This document shows positions 11,938 to 23,021 of a stretch of DNA of 64,000 bases, piece after piece. Both the position numbers and the translations under genes were made by a program. The stretch is from Thelonectria olida (lineage: Eukaryota; Ascomycota; Sordariomycetes; Hypocreales; Nectriaceae), in NCBI GenBank assembly GCA_020736575.1, contig JAGPYM010000004.1, forward strand, positions 1,364,001 to 1,428,000, given 5' to 3'. Within the stretch, counting starts at the first letter, position 1. Every line of letters starts with the position of its first letter. Under the pieces are notes generated by a model that was given only the letters and a program-made list of their open reading frames with translations, made no database searches and was not told the DNA's origin.

Positions 11938-12017
11938 ATGACGACCAACTTCAACACCATCGCCGCAATGACATCCCTCGCCAAGCCAGTCAAGACACTG
12001 GCCAAGGCCATCTGGGG
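11928..12017 (+). other. Upstream out-of-frame start overlapping the FUSC-like CDS
   Basis: The ATG at 11928 opens a 29-codon frame ending at TGA 12015-12017. It overlaps the first 80 bases of the main coding region in another frame. If ribosomes use it, main-frame translation would depend on leaky scanning. Confidence 0.4.
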
Positions 12018-15000
12018 TGACTACGGTACCAATCACCTCTGGCAGCGCATCGTCAAATGCTCAGTCGCAACCACCATCGCCGTCATCATCGTCATCTTCC
12101 CCAAGGTCGTCGCCGTCGTCGGCCCTTCGACCTTTCTCTGTCCCATGGCTACCGTCTTTGGCCATCCTGGACAACGCACCGGAATGATGATTGAGTCGCT
12201 TCTCATGATCCTGCTCGGTTCCCTCGTCGGCCTCGGCTGGTCTCTCCTCGGCGTCTATCTGTCGAGCCTGGTGCTTGGTACCAACCGAGATGCCGCCTAC
12301 GCCATTCGAGCCATCTTCTTCCTCGTCGCCCTCGTTGTCCATGGCTATGTGCGATCCTCTAGTCCTCGTCTCTTCACCTTGGTCGCCTTTCTGCTGATTG
12401 CCTCCATCATCGTCATTCTAGGCAACGACCAAACAGTCAGCCTGACCGTCTTCACTCATGTCTACTACCCCCTTCTGATCGGTGGTGGAATTTCCCTCTT
12501 TATCAATGTGACTCTCTTTCCCGAGTTATCAAGCAGTTTCCTTGGTTTATCCACCATCGACACTCTATGCGACACCATCGACACTCTCACGAGAGCCACC
12601 TTTTGGTTCACCACTCCCGGCGGTGACGGCCTCGAGGCTATCAGCACCGTCAAGAGCGCCGCAGAAAAGCAGAAGCGCAAAAAGAGGAAGACCGCCTTGC
12701 ACAGGTTCCTCGCCGAGTTTCCTAACCCTTTTGAGTCTGCCCAGGCTCGATACCTCGCCTCAACCGTCCCTGTCCAACATACCACTGTTGCCAGTCTAAC
12801 GGGGAAGAAGACGAAACTGCGAACCCGTCTCGCGCGTTGCAAGGCCGCTCAGAGAGAAATCAACTACGAGATCTCAGTCTCGCCGCTTCCTCCAAGCAGT
12901 ATGAAGCCACTGAGCACCGCACACATGTCCAGTCTGGTCCAGAGCACCATTGCCCTCATCGGCGCTTGTGAGAACAAGTTCATTGTTCTCGAGAATGAGA
13001 ATCGCTGCATTGGCGATGATCTCACCATGACTGACAGTTCCTTCAGTGAGACAAGCAATCTTCGACGAGTGTCTACCGTTGAAGACTACTTGAAGAGGGT
13101 AGAAAACGCAAAGCCCATCAGAGAGATTGAAGGCAGCAGTGCCAACTTTCTTGAAACTATGCTCCAACGGATTAGGGACCCCGTTCAGGATTTCGAGAAG
13201 GCGCTTCAAGAGGCTGTGGCTTTGGTCGTCTCGTGTTTGGCCTACTGCTATGATGTGCCCAAGCTGCCTTCAGGAGCTCCAGCTCCAAAAGGCATTCATT
13301 TGCAGGAACTCGACCTCAGAATCGACCTCTTTACTGAGGCCCTGGCTCAGTTTGATTCTGATTGCGCAACCGAGCTGAAGCGATCGGCCGTAGATCCGAG
13401 CGGTCGCAGCGTCGATTTCATGCCCCGAATGGAGACGTTTCTTATTTCTTCCTTTGTTCTTGGCTTCAGACAAGCTGCTATGCACGTTTTGCAAATGCTG
13501 CGGCACGTGAGGCAAGTTGTCGAGCAAAGGAAGACCAGGAACGACAAGTCCACTGTCTGGTTTCCGCGATACACCAGCATCCGGAAGTGGCTCATCACCG
13601 GCGGTGAGCAGGATGGTTTAGTGCTACCCGAAACGGCTCGCAAAGACGTCCGAAGAGGCAAAGTGCCTCCAGGATCAAAGCCCAAGGGCCATGGACACTC
13701 TTCAAACGATGAGACAACCGCCGGTGCAAAGATGACAGACGAAGAAAAGGGTCTTGGGCAGGCTGGAAGAAAAGACCCGCCCAGTCAAGGCAATGTCAGT
13801 GGGATGAAGACCAAAGACAAGGACAAGGACGGCTGGGTGTTGAAGGTGCGAGGCCAGACAGCCGATGCTCTCGAATGGATCCAGGACTCTGACGATCTTG
13901 CGTACGCTATCAAGCTCGCCATTGCTGTCTTCCTTGTCAGTTGGCCGGCTCTAGTGTCTTCGTGGAACGACTGGTACTCAGAAGTCCGCGGCATCTGGGC
14001 CCCTATGCAGCTATTTCTCGTCTTTGACGTGGCGGTTGGCACTTCGTTCTTCGTCTTCCTTCTACGTCTGAGCGGCGTCGTGGCCGGTTGCGTCTTGGGC
14101 TACCTTTCTTACGAGATTGGGAGAGGGAACCATATTGCCATGGTCGTCATCTTGGTGTTTGGTATAGTACCTTCATTTTACGTCCAACTTGGGACCAAAT
14201 ACGTCAAGGCCGGCATGGTCTCTACTGTCACCATGGTCGTCGTAGCTTTATGTAAGTCTGCCCATACTTTTGCTCTTCCCGTCGCTGACATACAGTAGCC
14301 GCTGCCAACCACTCTGGCACCGCAGTCGAGATCTTCTACAAGAGACTCACTGCCTTCGTCGTCGGCGGCGCAGTCGCTCTCATAGTCGAAGTGTTCCTCT
14401 ACCCCGTCAGAGCGCGCCACCGTCTTGTCGAATCCCTCTCCGCTTCCGTCAAGCAGATCCAGAACATGCAGGCTGCCATGGCAGTCGGCGTGGATAGCCC
14501 CGAGAAGCCTGACTTTCGGGCTCCTGCTCTTCACAAACGTTTCAACCGCGCTCGAAATAAGGCTCGGGGTGCTCTCGCAGCCGCCGAGACCTTTCTTCCG
14601 TTTTGTTCCAAAGAGCCTCGTCTCAAGGGCAGCTTCAAACCCCTGGCTCCCATATATCAGGAGATCGTCTACGTTTTGCATCAGATTATCGACAGGATGG
14701 ACAGCATGGCATCGCTGCGAAAGGAGTATGGCTCCTCCGTCCTCGAGGATCTGAACACCCACGTCCACGCGTATCGTCGCAATGTAGCCGCTAGTATCAT
14801 GCTGGTGCTCTTCTCCGTCAACGAGGCTCTTGCTACCTGGCAACCCCTGCCGCAGTTCATCCCGTCGAGTCGCCTGGCGCAGCTGCGTCTCGTTAATCAC
14901 GTTCGCGAGGTCCTCGCCTCACGAAGCGGCACGCACACCCCCGCAGGAGGCGTTCCTACCGTCTTTGACGAGAACGGCGAGCTCGCTGAGCAGATCGCGC

Positions 15001-15494
15001 ATCTCATTACGCAGAAGCGATTTTTGTCGTGGAACGCCAGCACTGCCGGTCAGATGGAAATTATCGAGTACCTCGAAGAGCTCGTCGAGCTCGTCAAGTT
15101 GCTCGTTGGCGTCAACGCGTTTCGAAGTGGTATGCTCGAGAAACCTGACTACAGCAACTACCGACAGCGAATCCGCCGTCCGGAGCGCGTGCCGCTGGCC
15201 GCAGTGCCGACAGCCAACGACAGCGCGGCCGGCGTCCCGGCTGAGGAGGTCGCGACGGCCCCGACAACGTTATCGAGTCCTGAGGCTGGTCTACACAGGA
15301 CAAAGACGATGCGTGAGCGAGCAGGTCAGATTAGAGACAAGCTACGGGGGAAGAAGGGCGTTGAGGAGGGGGCAATAGACAGTGATAGCGAGGAGGAGGT
15401 GCCAATGAGTCTTCAGAGGGTTGGGACACGACTCTGGGAGAATGATGCCGTCACTCGACGGAGGGCGTTCACTTTGAGTCACGATAGTAGGTGA
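11938..15494 (+). CDS. FUSC/BRE4-like multi-pass membrane protein
   Basis: Large integral membrane protein of the fungal group that combines a fusaric-acid-resistance/aromatic-acid-exporter-like N-terminus with a C-terminal DUF2421-like part, as in yeast Bre4 (brefeldin A sensitivity). Exons 11938-14251 and 14296-15494 give 1170 residues. The N-terminal block has about six hydrophobic helices (CSVATTIAVIIVIFPKVVAV through HVYYPLLIGGGISLFINVTL). A long cytosolic region follows, then a second bundle from YAIKLAIAVFLVSWPALVSS to FVVGGAVALIVEVFLYPVRA, and a soluble tail rich in charged residues. The 44-nt intron lies inside the second bundle and rejoins VVVALLAAANHSGTAVEIFY. Start choice is between ATG 11938 and 11968. 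An earlier ATG at 11928 is out of frame. Exporter activity is inference from family only. Confidence 0.88.
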
Positions 15495-15793
15495 ATTTAG
15501 GCGCATCGAATGGCCATGTCTGGGGTTTCTTTGGGTTATACCCTGTTACACTATTGGGAAGGGAGGTATTTTGCATTTGTCGCATGTGTTGTTCACCCAG
15601 AGTTGGGTTATGTGTTTACCTGAGCTGTCATAGATACCATCGAATTGCAAACTTCATTTCTGCTTCGCTTGTCTTGGCCCCCAAAGTCGCAAATTCCTTG
15701 AGACGAACCAAACCTTCATTATTCTAAACACCACAGAAATCCGACCCCAAAAGTTATGCAACGCCGTAAGTGTGTCTGTTATCCAATCTCCAC

Positions 15794-17472
15794 TTAGAAG
15801 ATGTTGAGGGGTGTATGTTGTGTGAGCTTGGTACTGTTGAGCATGGCAAAGGATCTTTTTGGTCTCTGCTGCAAGCGGCGCGACGCCTCCTGGACGTGAC
15901 GAGGCCCGATGGGAGTCTTGCCCTCACTAGGGGGGTCGAAGAGGGCCCGCTCGTGCTTGCGTTTCTTGGTAGTTCCATCTTGGTCACCTCCGTTCAGGGC
16001 GCGGGCTGTGTCCTCCTGCTCCTTGACCTTGAGTGCGATCTCGGTGAGGGTCTGGACCATTTCAAACGTCAGGAAGCCGAGAATATCGACAATGTCATCC
16101 GACGGCTTGCTGTCCGTGACGATGCCAAAGCCTGCCCACTCACGGAAGCGTTTTCCTTTGCGGTAGGTGAAGGACGCCTGTCGGTATTCGGACCAGGTAA
16201 CGTATTCTTCCCTTGTCATGGCTTTTGTGCGCTCGTCTGCCTTGCGGAGGCGCTGGAGCGTGATGTGATTCATTTCTTCCTCTTCTTCGTCCTCCTCGTC
16301 GTCTCGCTCGGGGACTTCAACGTTGTAAAATGATGACGGTTCCCAAGGGAGACCGACCTTGGCCTTCTTGTTCTTCTTTGCGGCCTCATCGTTGCCAGCA
16401 GTGTTATCAACGGGGTCTTCGCCGCCCGCCAAGTCGGCATCGGCTCCCTTGTCATCTGAGTCTTTGACGTTCTTACGAACATCTTTCCAAGATAAGAAGG
16501 TTCGAAGGCGGGACACCTTGGCTTGGTCATGTCGGATCTGAAAGATGAGGTCGTTGATGCTGATTGATTTCGAACCACGCCGAGAAGCAAGTTCAGTGCA
16601 ATTTCTCAACTGCTTCAATTTAGTCAAGGTTCATCAGGTGGGAAACAGACGTGCTTACCAGCTCTATCACTTGCTGTCTGACAATATCTTCAATGATGCT
16701 AGTGGTTTCTACCGGAGGCTCTGCAGTCTCGCCAGAGACGTACATCATCTGTTCGATAATGTCAGTGAACCGATCCTTGAACTCCTGCCACGATTCGTCC
16801 AGTTCATCATCGCTCTGGTTGGATTCCTTGGGGGCTGCAGGATTATCCGGGAGAAGTGCTGGCGCTGGGGCACGAGCATTCTGCTCCAGCAAATTTCTGT
16901 ATGGGTGAAAGTATGCCCAATATGGATTATCTGCAGTTGGGGCATGCGATGGAGGCCGTGGTTCGGACCCGGCTTGGTCAGGCTGCAGCGATCCCGAGTG
17001 GTGAAGAGCTTCATAACCAGGAACTCCGAAGTTAAGATATTTTCCCTGGCTGGAGCCGTTCGTGCACAATTCCCATGCCCAAGGCCCGAATTTCTCATCC
17101 TCGGGGTCCCAACCGTCCATTTCGGAAGATGTCCGTTGTCGAGCCCTTGGCGATGTTTCTTGATATGTGGGTTAGGGCTCTTGGATGGCGCCTAGGGTGC
17201 AGTAATCGTGTTTTGATCTTGCGAAAAGACGACAGGGGACGATAGGATAAGGATGGGCGACGAAAGGCACCGAATCGCCTGTTGAAATGTGACGCCAATG
17301 ACAGCCCGCAATGTTGACAGTGATTCATGGCAACGGATTGGATGGCCCCCTCTCGCTTTGCTGGAATCCAACCAAAGGGATGCTTGACACGGTAGACGAA
17401 TCAAACATGCGGAAAACATCGTCTTACCTGACTGATTTCCTGGCGATACTTATACGCCTTATTGTCCCCCAT
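15794..17472 (-). CDS. SPT3: SAGA complex histone-fold subunit SPT3
   Basis: Spt3 is the SAGA subunit that contacts TBP and helps recruit it to TATA promoters. It carries two histone folds in one chain. Exons 17428-17472, 16659-16748 and 15794-16609 encode 316 residues. The N-terminus is [15 protein letters not shown] joined to [20 protein letters not shown] and then [20 protein letters not shown]; this is the first histone fold. [20 protein letters not shown] and [15 protein letters not shown] follow, then an acidic linker with a [10 protein letters not shown] run, and a second fold around [20 protein letters not shown] and [20 protein letters not shown]. The first intron is 679 nt, far longer than any other here, and contains an in-frame ORF (listed separately). 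The 15-codon first exon was chosen because it restores the usual Spt3 N-terminus with good splice sites. Confidence 0.93.
16749..17120 (-). other. In-frame ORF inside SPT3 intron 1 (possible alternative first exon)
   Basis: An ATG at 17120 begins 124 codons that run without a stop, in frame, straight into SPT3 exon 2 (MMYVSGE). The last codons encode DIIEQ, resembling the spliced QEISQ end of exon 1. The peptide is rich in Trp and Tyr early on ([35 protein letters not shown]) and acidic later. A transcript starting inside the intron would encode a 425-residue SPT3 with a new N-terminus. Chance is the alternative. Confidence 0.3.
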
Positions 17473-18267
17473 CTTTGCGACTTGCGACTCACTGAGCAAG
17501 AGGCGCTTGTTTCGATATCCGACGCGACTTGGTGATTAGCGATTAATTCTCCTACTTGATACAGCTTGTACACGGTAGACAGCCTGGAGTGGTGGTAGGG
17601 ATATTCCAAGAAATGATTGTTTTACTTCGAAGGTGTCGTTGGGAAGTGCAATCAGGCTGACCAGACGAAAGCGATGGCGGGAATAGGGAGGGCGCGATAC
17701 TATTGGCCCTGGTCCGTGGCCCTTTGCAAGTTGGACCAATGAGAGCGCGTGGGCGTGGTCAAGCCAAAAGAGCGACAAGATGCCAAGACAGGAGGGAAGA
17801 TGGTATTAATGAGAAAGGAGAATTCGAGAAATCTGGGACGATGGGATAAAAGTTAAACGGAATGCTTTAAACTTCTGAAGGGCAGACAAAGTAGGTGCCA
17901 AGGTAAACACCGCGAGAGCACGTTGCTATCACGTGACGCTCCGAGTATGTGTAAAGGCAGGAAGGTTGACCACGAGCTGAAAAGAATGACCTGGAGAAGG
18001 TCTCTATTTAAGTTGTCGGTGTTTTATGAGTCGCAGTTATTCACTATCGCGTCACATTGTTGGACTGGAAGTCTGGCTTCTCAACAGATCCGAAATACCT
18101 GAATCAGGAGCTCGAGTGAATCATATGGTCCTCAGGCTCACTCACCGCCAGCATTCAACAACACTCAACAACATTCGCGAGTCCGTCTGCTTCATACCAA
18201 ATCTGCGTGACACTGTGTTCTTCAACATCCAAGTCATTCTTCGGCGGTCAGCGAAGGAACTACCTAC
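17473..18267. other. SPT3 upstream region and PPM1 3' flank
   Basis: Promoter side of SPT3 on the minus strand and 3' flank of the next minus-strand gene. A TACCTACCTAGG patch sits at 18261-18272 against the PPM1 stop. No gene recognised. Confidence 0.55.
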
Positions 18268-19473
18268 CTAGGCTGCATTGTCGAGACTCCGCCACTTGGT
18301 GAATCCATCGCCTCTGGATCCCCAAACGACAATGTAATGGCCTGCCAGTAACTCCCATTCTTCTACCTCATCCAACCCCTCCAGTAAATCTACACGTTCC
18401 TTCTCCTCCAGATCGACCCATTTTTCCCAGATATTCTTTATTGTCATTTCCTGAATTGTCTCGAAACCAGCTTGCCGTAAACGTGCCACCTGGTCAGCAG
18501 GCTCGCGATACACGCTCAAGGTGGGCATGCGGATACGTCTGGCGGCAAGATTCGACACCATCATTTGGCCAAAGGCGTCGTTGGGCTTGATTGGCTCATA
18601 GAGGACAGTTGCGAGATTCGGGATACGTGACGTGAAGTAAGCGAGGACGCCAGATGCCTCAGATGCTGATAGGTAGCAGAGACAACACTCCGAAAGTAGG
18701 AGCGTTGGAATGTCGGTGCGAAGACCTGGAAGATTGACCTCCGGAGGAGTTGCTTCTGTAGGTTCCAACTGGTCGCTTTCGGGGCCGGGGACTTGGGGTA
18801 GCTTCGATCCGGTCTTAGTGATGCAGAGAGAGCGAAGGTCAACGCCATGACAATGGTATTCGCCTCCTGGGGTTGGTCTGCTAGACCACGACGAGCTATC
18901 ATCGTCTGAAGAAATAGTGCCCATGAATGAATTCACTTCATTCTTAGACCGCAAGATTTGCAGCTTTTTGCGGGAAGTTATCTCGAAATCGAGTTCATGG
19001 TAGATCAAGCGTGTTAGCCCCTGTTGGGCATACAAGCGGAAGGGCCGCGTATCGGTGCCTGCGCCTAGCGACACAATTTGTCTCTCCTCGTGGAAGCCGT
19101 CTGCAAGAAACAAGTCTACGAGAACGTCGAGGGCGGCAGTTCTCGTATATGTACCTGTTGCCAGCTCAGCTCAGTTCTAGTCAAATAGAGCTTCTCACTC
19201 GGGGCGTGGCCCACCTCTGTTGATGATGGGTAATCGCCTTTGAGAGGGACCTGCTGTGTTGTTAACAAAGAAAGCGGCATATGGGTCGTCGAGATAGCCC
19301 ATGTTAACAGCGCTCAGCCTGGAGACAGCAGCATCGGTGTCAGTGCCCTGGATGATGGCATCGTGGGAAATGGATGAGCCACGGGAGGGCCCTCGACCTC
19401 GACCACGTCCTGCATGTCCCCCTCGGGCGCTTCGAAGGGAGTCGAGTAGATTTGGAATCTCAGGGGCGGACAT
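18268..19473 (-). CDS. PPM1: Leucine carboxyl methyltransferase 1 (PP2A methyltransferase)
   Basis: SAM-dependent enzyme that methylates the C-terminal leucine carboxyl of the PP2A catalytic subunit and so controls holoenzyme assembly. Exons 19215-19473 and 18268-19154 encode 381 residues. The N-terminus carries a Gly-Arg repeat ([11 protein letters not shown]) before the family segment [18 protein letters not shown]. The SAM site reads [35 protein letters not shown] and a later [19 protein letters not shown] and [15 protein letters not shown] are also family-typical. The 60-nt intron rejoins [22 protein letters not shown] 19473 is used because only a TTG lies further upstream in the frame. 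The RG-rich leader is unusual, and whether it is methylated or binds RNA is unknown. Confidence 0.93.
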
Positions 19474-19724
19474 CTGGATGTTCACCAAGAAGAGGTTCAG
19501 TGGTGTCGAGAAGCTGAGGACGGGAACCTCATGGACTGTGCTGCGCGAGTGACGTTGATCTCAGCTTGACGGGGGGATGTGGGAGTTGGGATGGGGGAGT
19601 GGATGAGTTGGAGGCTTGTAGGGGATCCACATCAAGCTTTGGACATTGGAGATTGCCCCTCTTGCCTTTCAAAACACATGGATGCTTGGATGCTCCTTCT
19701 TGACAACTTCAAAGCACATAGACT

Positions 19725-19732
19725 AGGTACCT
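19725..19732. promoter_or_regulatory. AGGTACCT element upstream of PPM1
   Basis: Eight-base palindrome followed nine bases later by TACCTAAG; about 250 bases upstream of the PPM1 start. Member of the dispersed family. Confidence 0.4.
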
Positions 19733-20971
19733 TATCTAATTACCTAAGCAGTTAGCGGTCTAATAATGTCAATATTTTAATCCATGCGTCTTCCTTCGCC
19801 TTTCACCTTCATTTATGCATCACCCCCAGATAGATCATGATGCAAGCATGTTCACTTCGGAGGAATCATGTGTGGCGCTCCTTCAGTGCCTCTGCAGCTT
19901 CCCTAACGCCAGGTGCCCTGGCTAGCTCTCTCACATTGACGAGGGGGAGTTCCAAGCCCACGCCGCCGCCGCCACCCCCTCCCCCATTTTTTCCCATTGG
20001 CACATGGCGTGCGACAGAAGCCGAGCGTCTCCGGATACATCGGGCGGATGAGTCCCCTGCATGCGCCCAACGAATAGAATACCACCGAACTCCGACTCTG
20101 AAAATAGCAGCCGCCGAGAAGAGGGTGTCGACAGCGTCCATGGTGCAACCATTGTTCAAACTTGGAGAGCTTCATGGTGGTGTTGGAGATGCGTGTTTTG
20201 AGTTCAGAAATGTGGAAAAGGGAGTGTTGGAAGAAGGGATGCCTTGATGAGGACCAACACGTTAGCATATTTTCGAGCCTTTTGATCCCCCAGAAGTGCT
20301 GCCATATATTTCATCAGCACCGTTATTATCGCTCGTCTTGACTTGAAAGCTTGTCACTCCGTCAGCCTTCTTGGCACGAATCCTTCAAGGGCGCGAGCTG
20401 AAGGGCCGTTTCCACATTGAGTAATGACCGAAACAGGGAACTGACGATGAATGCACCCACTCCTGAAACTGCTGCACGTACGAAGTATTTCGAGAAGGAA
20501 GTTCACGACCAGGAAGCGCTGATGGGGAGAGGATGGCACTTTCAATACAGTGGCCAGGAGTATGAACTCTATGATGTTAACTTTGTCCCCATTCTCTTCC
20601 TTCGTACCTGTAATTAACTTTGAATATGTGTATGTACATACGCGTACATACCTACATACCCTCGTCAAAGGAATCTGAGCATCCATCTAGGTCGTGTGGC
20701 TGTGCCTTGCCTCAGTTCACTTGCAGGGGCCAATGCTGCCTGTTGGTCACTAACCGACCGGCAGAGCGGGGGCTGTTTAGGCAGGGTGTCACCGTGATAA
20801 CCCCCCCATTGGACATTGGATCGCCATCCGCACGCCCCAGCACCATTTAAGGAAGGCTCAAGTGCCATGTCCAACTTGCCCATTGTTTCTCGTCTGTTAG
20901 CATCTCATCTTTGGTGGTTGCCAACGTCGACCACAGCATATTCATATCTTCATTTACTCCTTTCTTGTCTG

Positions 20972-20989
20972 TTTTTTTTTTTTTTTTTT
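20972..20989. repeat. Poly-T run, 18 bases
   Basis: Uninterrupted T run 64 bases before the start codon of the following membrane-protein gene. Such dT tracts are common nucleosome-excluding promoter elements. Confidence 0.85.
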
Positions 20990-21052
20990 GGTTTCCCCTT
21001 CATTTATCGCATTCCTTTCCATCCAAATCCATCCTCGAGACGATTCACCAAA

Positions 21053-22257
21053 ATGATCTCGCATCTCCCTCCAACGCTCTTGAAGCGTGCCACTGAGTTC
21101 GCCGTCGAGGCGGCTTCCAAGCAGCCTCTTGACGATCATGACGATCCTAGCAAACGGGAGTTTTACTCTTGGGCCTGGATTATTTTCTTCCTCGACTTGG
21201 CCATCTTCATCCCCATCTTCATTTTGGTGCGCCGTCCATCATCCACAAGGCCTCCAATGGAAGCAACCCACCCCAATATCACCACTAACACCCGTCTTAG
21301 GTCAACTACACCTTCGAAAAGGTCCTCCCCGTCTTCGCCATCGTCGAGGATGAGCACCCTCCCGCCTACGAACCCCTTTCTCTCGACGAAGAAACTCACG
21401 TTGGCTCTGCTTCCACTCCCGGCGCCCCTGCCCCCGCTGGTGGCGTTCCCAAGCCCGCCTCTGCCGCCGTTCCTACTCGCCCTCTCAACCTCGACAATGC
21501 CGAGCCCATCACCAGTTCCTTCATGGCCACCTGGCGGCTGCTGAGGTCTCACGGCGGCTTCCGATCCATTTTCCGTGGCCTCGCCTGCTTTGTCTTCCAA
21601 AACTTTGTCCAGGTCCTGCTCACAATTATCATCACTGGTGTCGCCGGCCCTCTCGGCATCCTCGCCTCGTTTGCTGCCTCGCTCCTTCTCGTCCAGTACA
21701 GTACCGCCTGGGTTCATATCGTCATGACCCCTCCCACTGCCGAGCGCTTCTGGCGCCGTCTTCCTCCCTTCAAGCACGCCCTCAAGGCGACCTGGCGCCC
21801 CGTTGTCGTGTTCCACGCCTTCAGCCTGGTTTCCAGTGGTGTCTCTTGGCTTCTTCTCCACGCTTTCGGTCTCGACCACGGCAAGTCCGCCAGCTTCGAA
21901 GGTTGGAAGTACCTGATTGTGACCCTCGTCTCACTGACCATCCACGTCTTCGTCATCATCCCTGCCTACGTCACCCTTGTGCGCGTCCAAGCCTCCCTCC
22001 TCCCCGACGACCAGGAGACCATCATCCCCTTCGATCGCTCTTTCCAGGGCAAGGTTGAGCCCGCCGTCATCGGTGGTACTGGTTACATCTCTATGCGTGA
22101 TGCGTGGGCCACCTTCAGCAATGCCGCCTGGCGCCGCCTTCTCATCCTCTATGCTCAGATATTCGCCATCGGCTGCGCTGTCACCTTCCTCGTCGTCGCC
22201 TTGATGGTTCCCCAGTTCTTCTTGCTCAGCTACACCCCAAAGGGTAATGCCCACTAG
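21053..22257 (+). CDS. Multi-pass fungal membrane protein, function unknown
   Basis: I recognise this only as a widely conserved filamentous-fungal membrane protein that databases often label ubiquitin carrier protein without biochemical support; nothing in the sequence resembles an E2. Exons 21053-21226 and 21301-22257 encode 376 residues. The first helix is WAWIIFFLDLAIFIPIFILV, interrupted by the 74-nt intron. A cytosolic Pro/Ala-rich linker (STPGAPAPAGGVPKPASAA) follows. Then come about five more hydrophobic segments, including NFVQVLLTIIITGVAGPLGI, YLIVTLVSLTIHVFVIIPAY and RLLILYAQIFAIGCAVTFLV. A conserved-looking loop GTGYISMRDAWATFSNAAWR precedes the last helix. Codon use is strongly C-biased, suggesting good expression. 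Confidence 0.85.
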
Positions 22258-23021
22258 AGAAGAAGCCTCTATCACCTAGCATAGTGAGAGATAGGTAGAG
22301 CCTTCTCACGTGCCGTCTCGATAAATATGGAGTAAATCTCACTGTGAAAGTCGAGATCGAGTCTCGGACGCGAAGCCCACATTTTCATGGAGCCAAATAA
22401 GGTATTATGATGGGACTCCCTTGGATATGCGTATGGATGATTTCCTATTTGTCTTGGGCCAGTAACTCAATTGTGTCACTGTAGCTATTTGTATGTAGCA
22501 AAAACTCTTCATCTCTAAGATAGTTCTACTCCCCTTAACGGTGACGAAAACATTGCAACGACTTGTTAAAACTCAAGTTCATTTCAGCGTCTTTATAACT
22601 TCATGCGTGAGGAGCGTGGTTCGTGACAACAAAACTCCCGCCTATGCAAACTAGCCTGCCTCCCTTAGTCGGTTGCCCGTCTCTCGTCCACGCGGCATAA
22701 CTGGAAAAAAAAAGTGCACTTGCACTGAGACCTTTCTCGTCTTGCCATCTCAAGAAAACATGTCATAAATCCAATCATCGTATTGCCACCCCCCATCTAT
22801 TGGCCCCCTCGTTATAAAAAGTGTGACACAATAATAAGAAAAGAAAGAAAAGAAAAGAGCTAGAAGGCTCGTTCCGAATTGGGGATATGGGGTATGAATT
22901 CCAAGGGGGAGGAGGGGTGGTGGTGTTGGATGGGTTCTTGGTCTTCCTGCCGCTCCTTCTCCCAACGCCGCCCAAAAAGCCGAAAAGTCCAACACGGGTC
23001 GGGGCACATGTTCTTTGTTCT
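22258..23021. other. Convergent 3' region
   Basis: Convergent interval between the membrane-protein gene and kinesin, presumably two 3' UTRs. It includes an imperfect inverted repeat of cctctatcac/gtgagagatagg type near 22267-22300 that could form a hairpin. No gene seen. Confidence 0.5.

Larger units (their letters stand above)
19474..21052. other. Intergenic region upstream of PPM1 and of the membrane-protein gene
   Basis: Promoters for two divergent genes. Between 19837 and 20268 both strands are open for over 90 codons around a CCG/CGG tract, including a plus-strand frame starting MMQACSLRRNHVWRSFSASA. I recognise no product on either strand. An AGGTACCT element is at 19725-19732, and an 18-base T run at 20972-20989 lies in the probable leader of the next gene. 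Confidence 0.5.

Noticed and set aside
17010..17045. 5S rRNA-like string gaactccgaagttaag inside the SPT3 intron
   Set aside because: Only this short piece resembles 5S internal sequence. The flanking arms, internal control regions and 3' complement of a 5S gene are missing.
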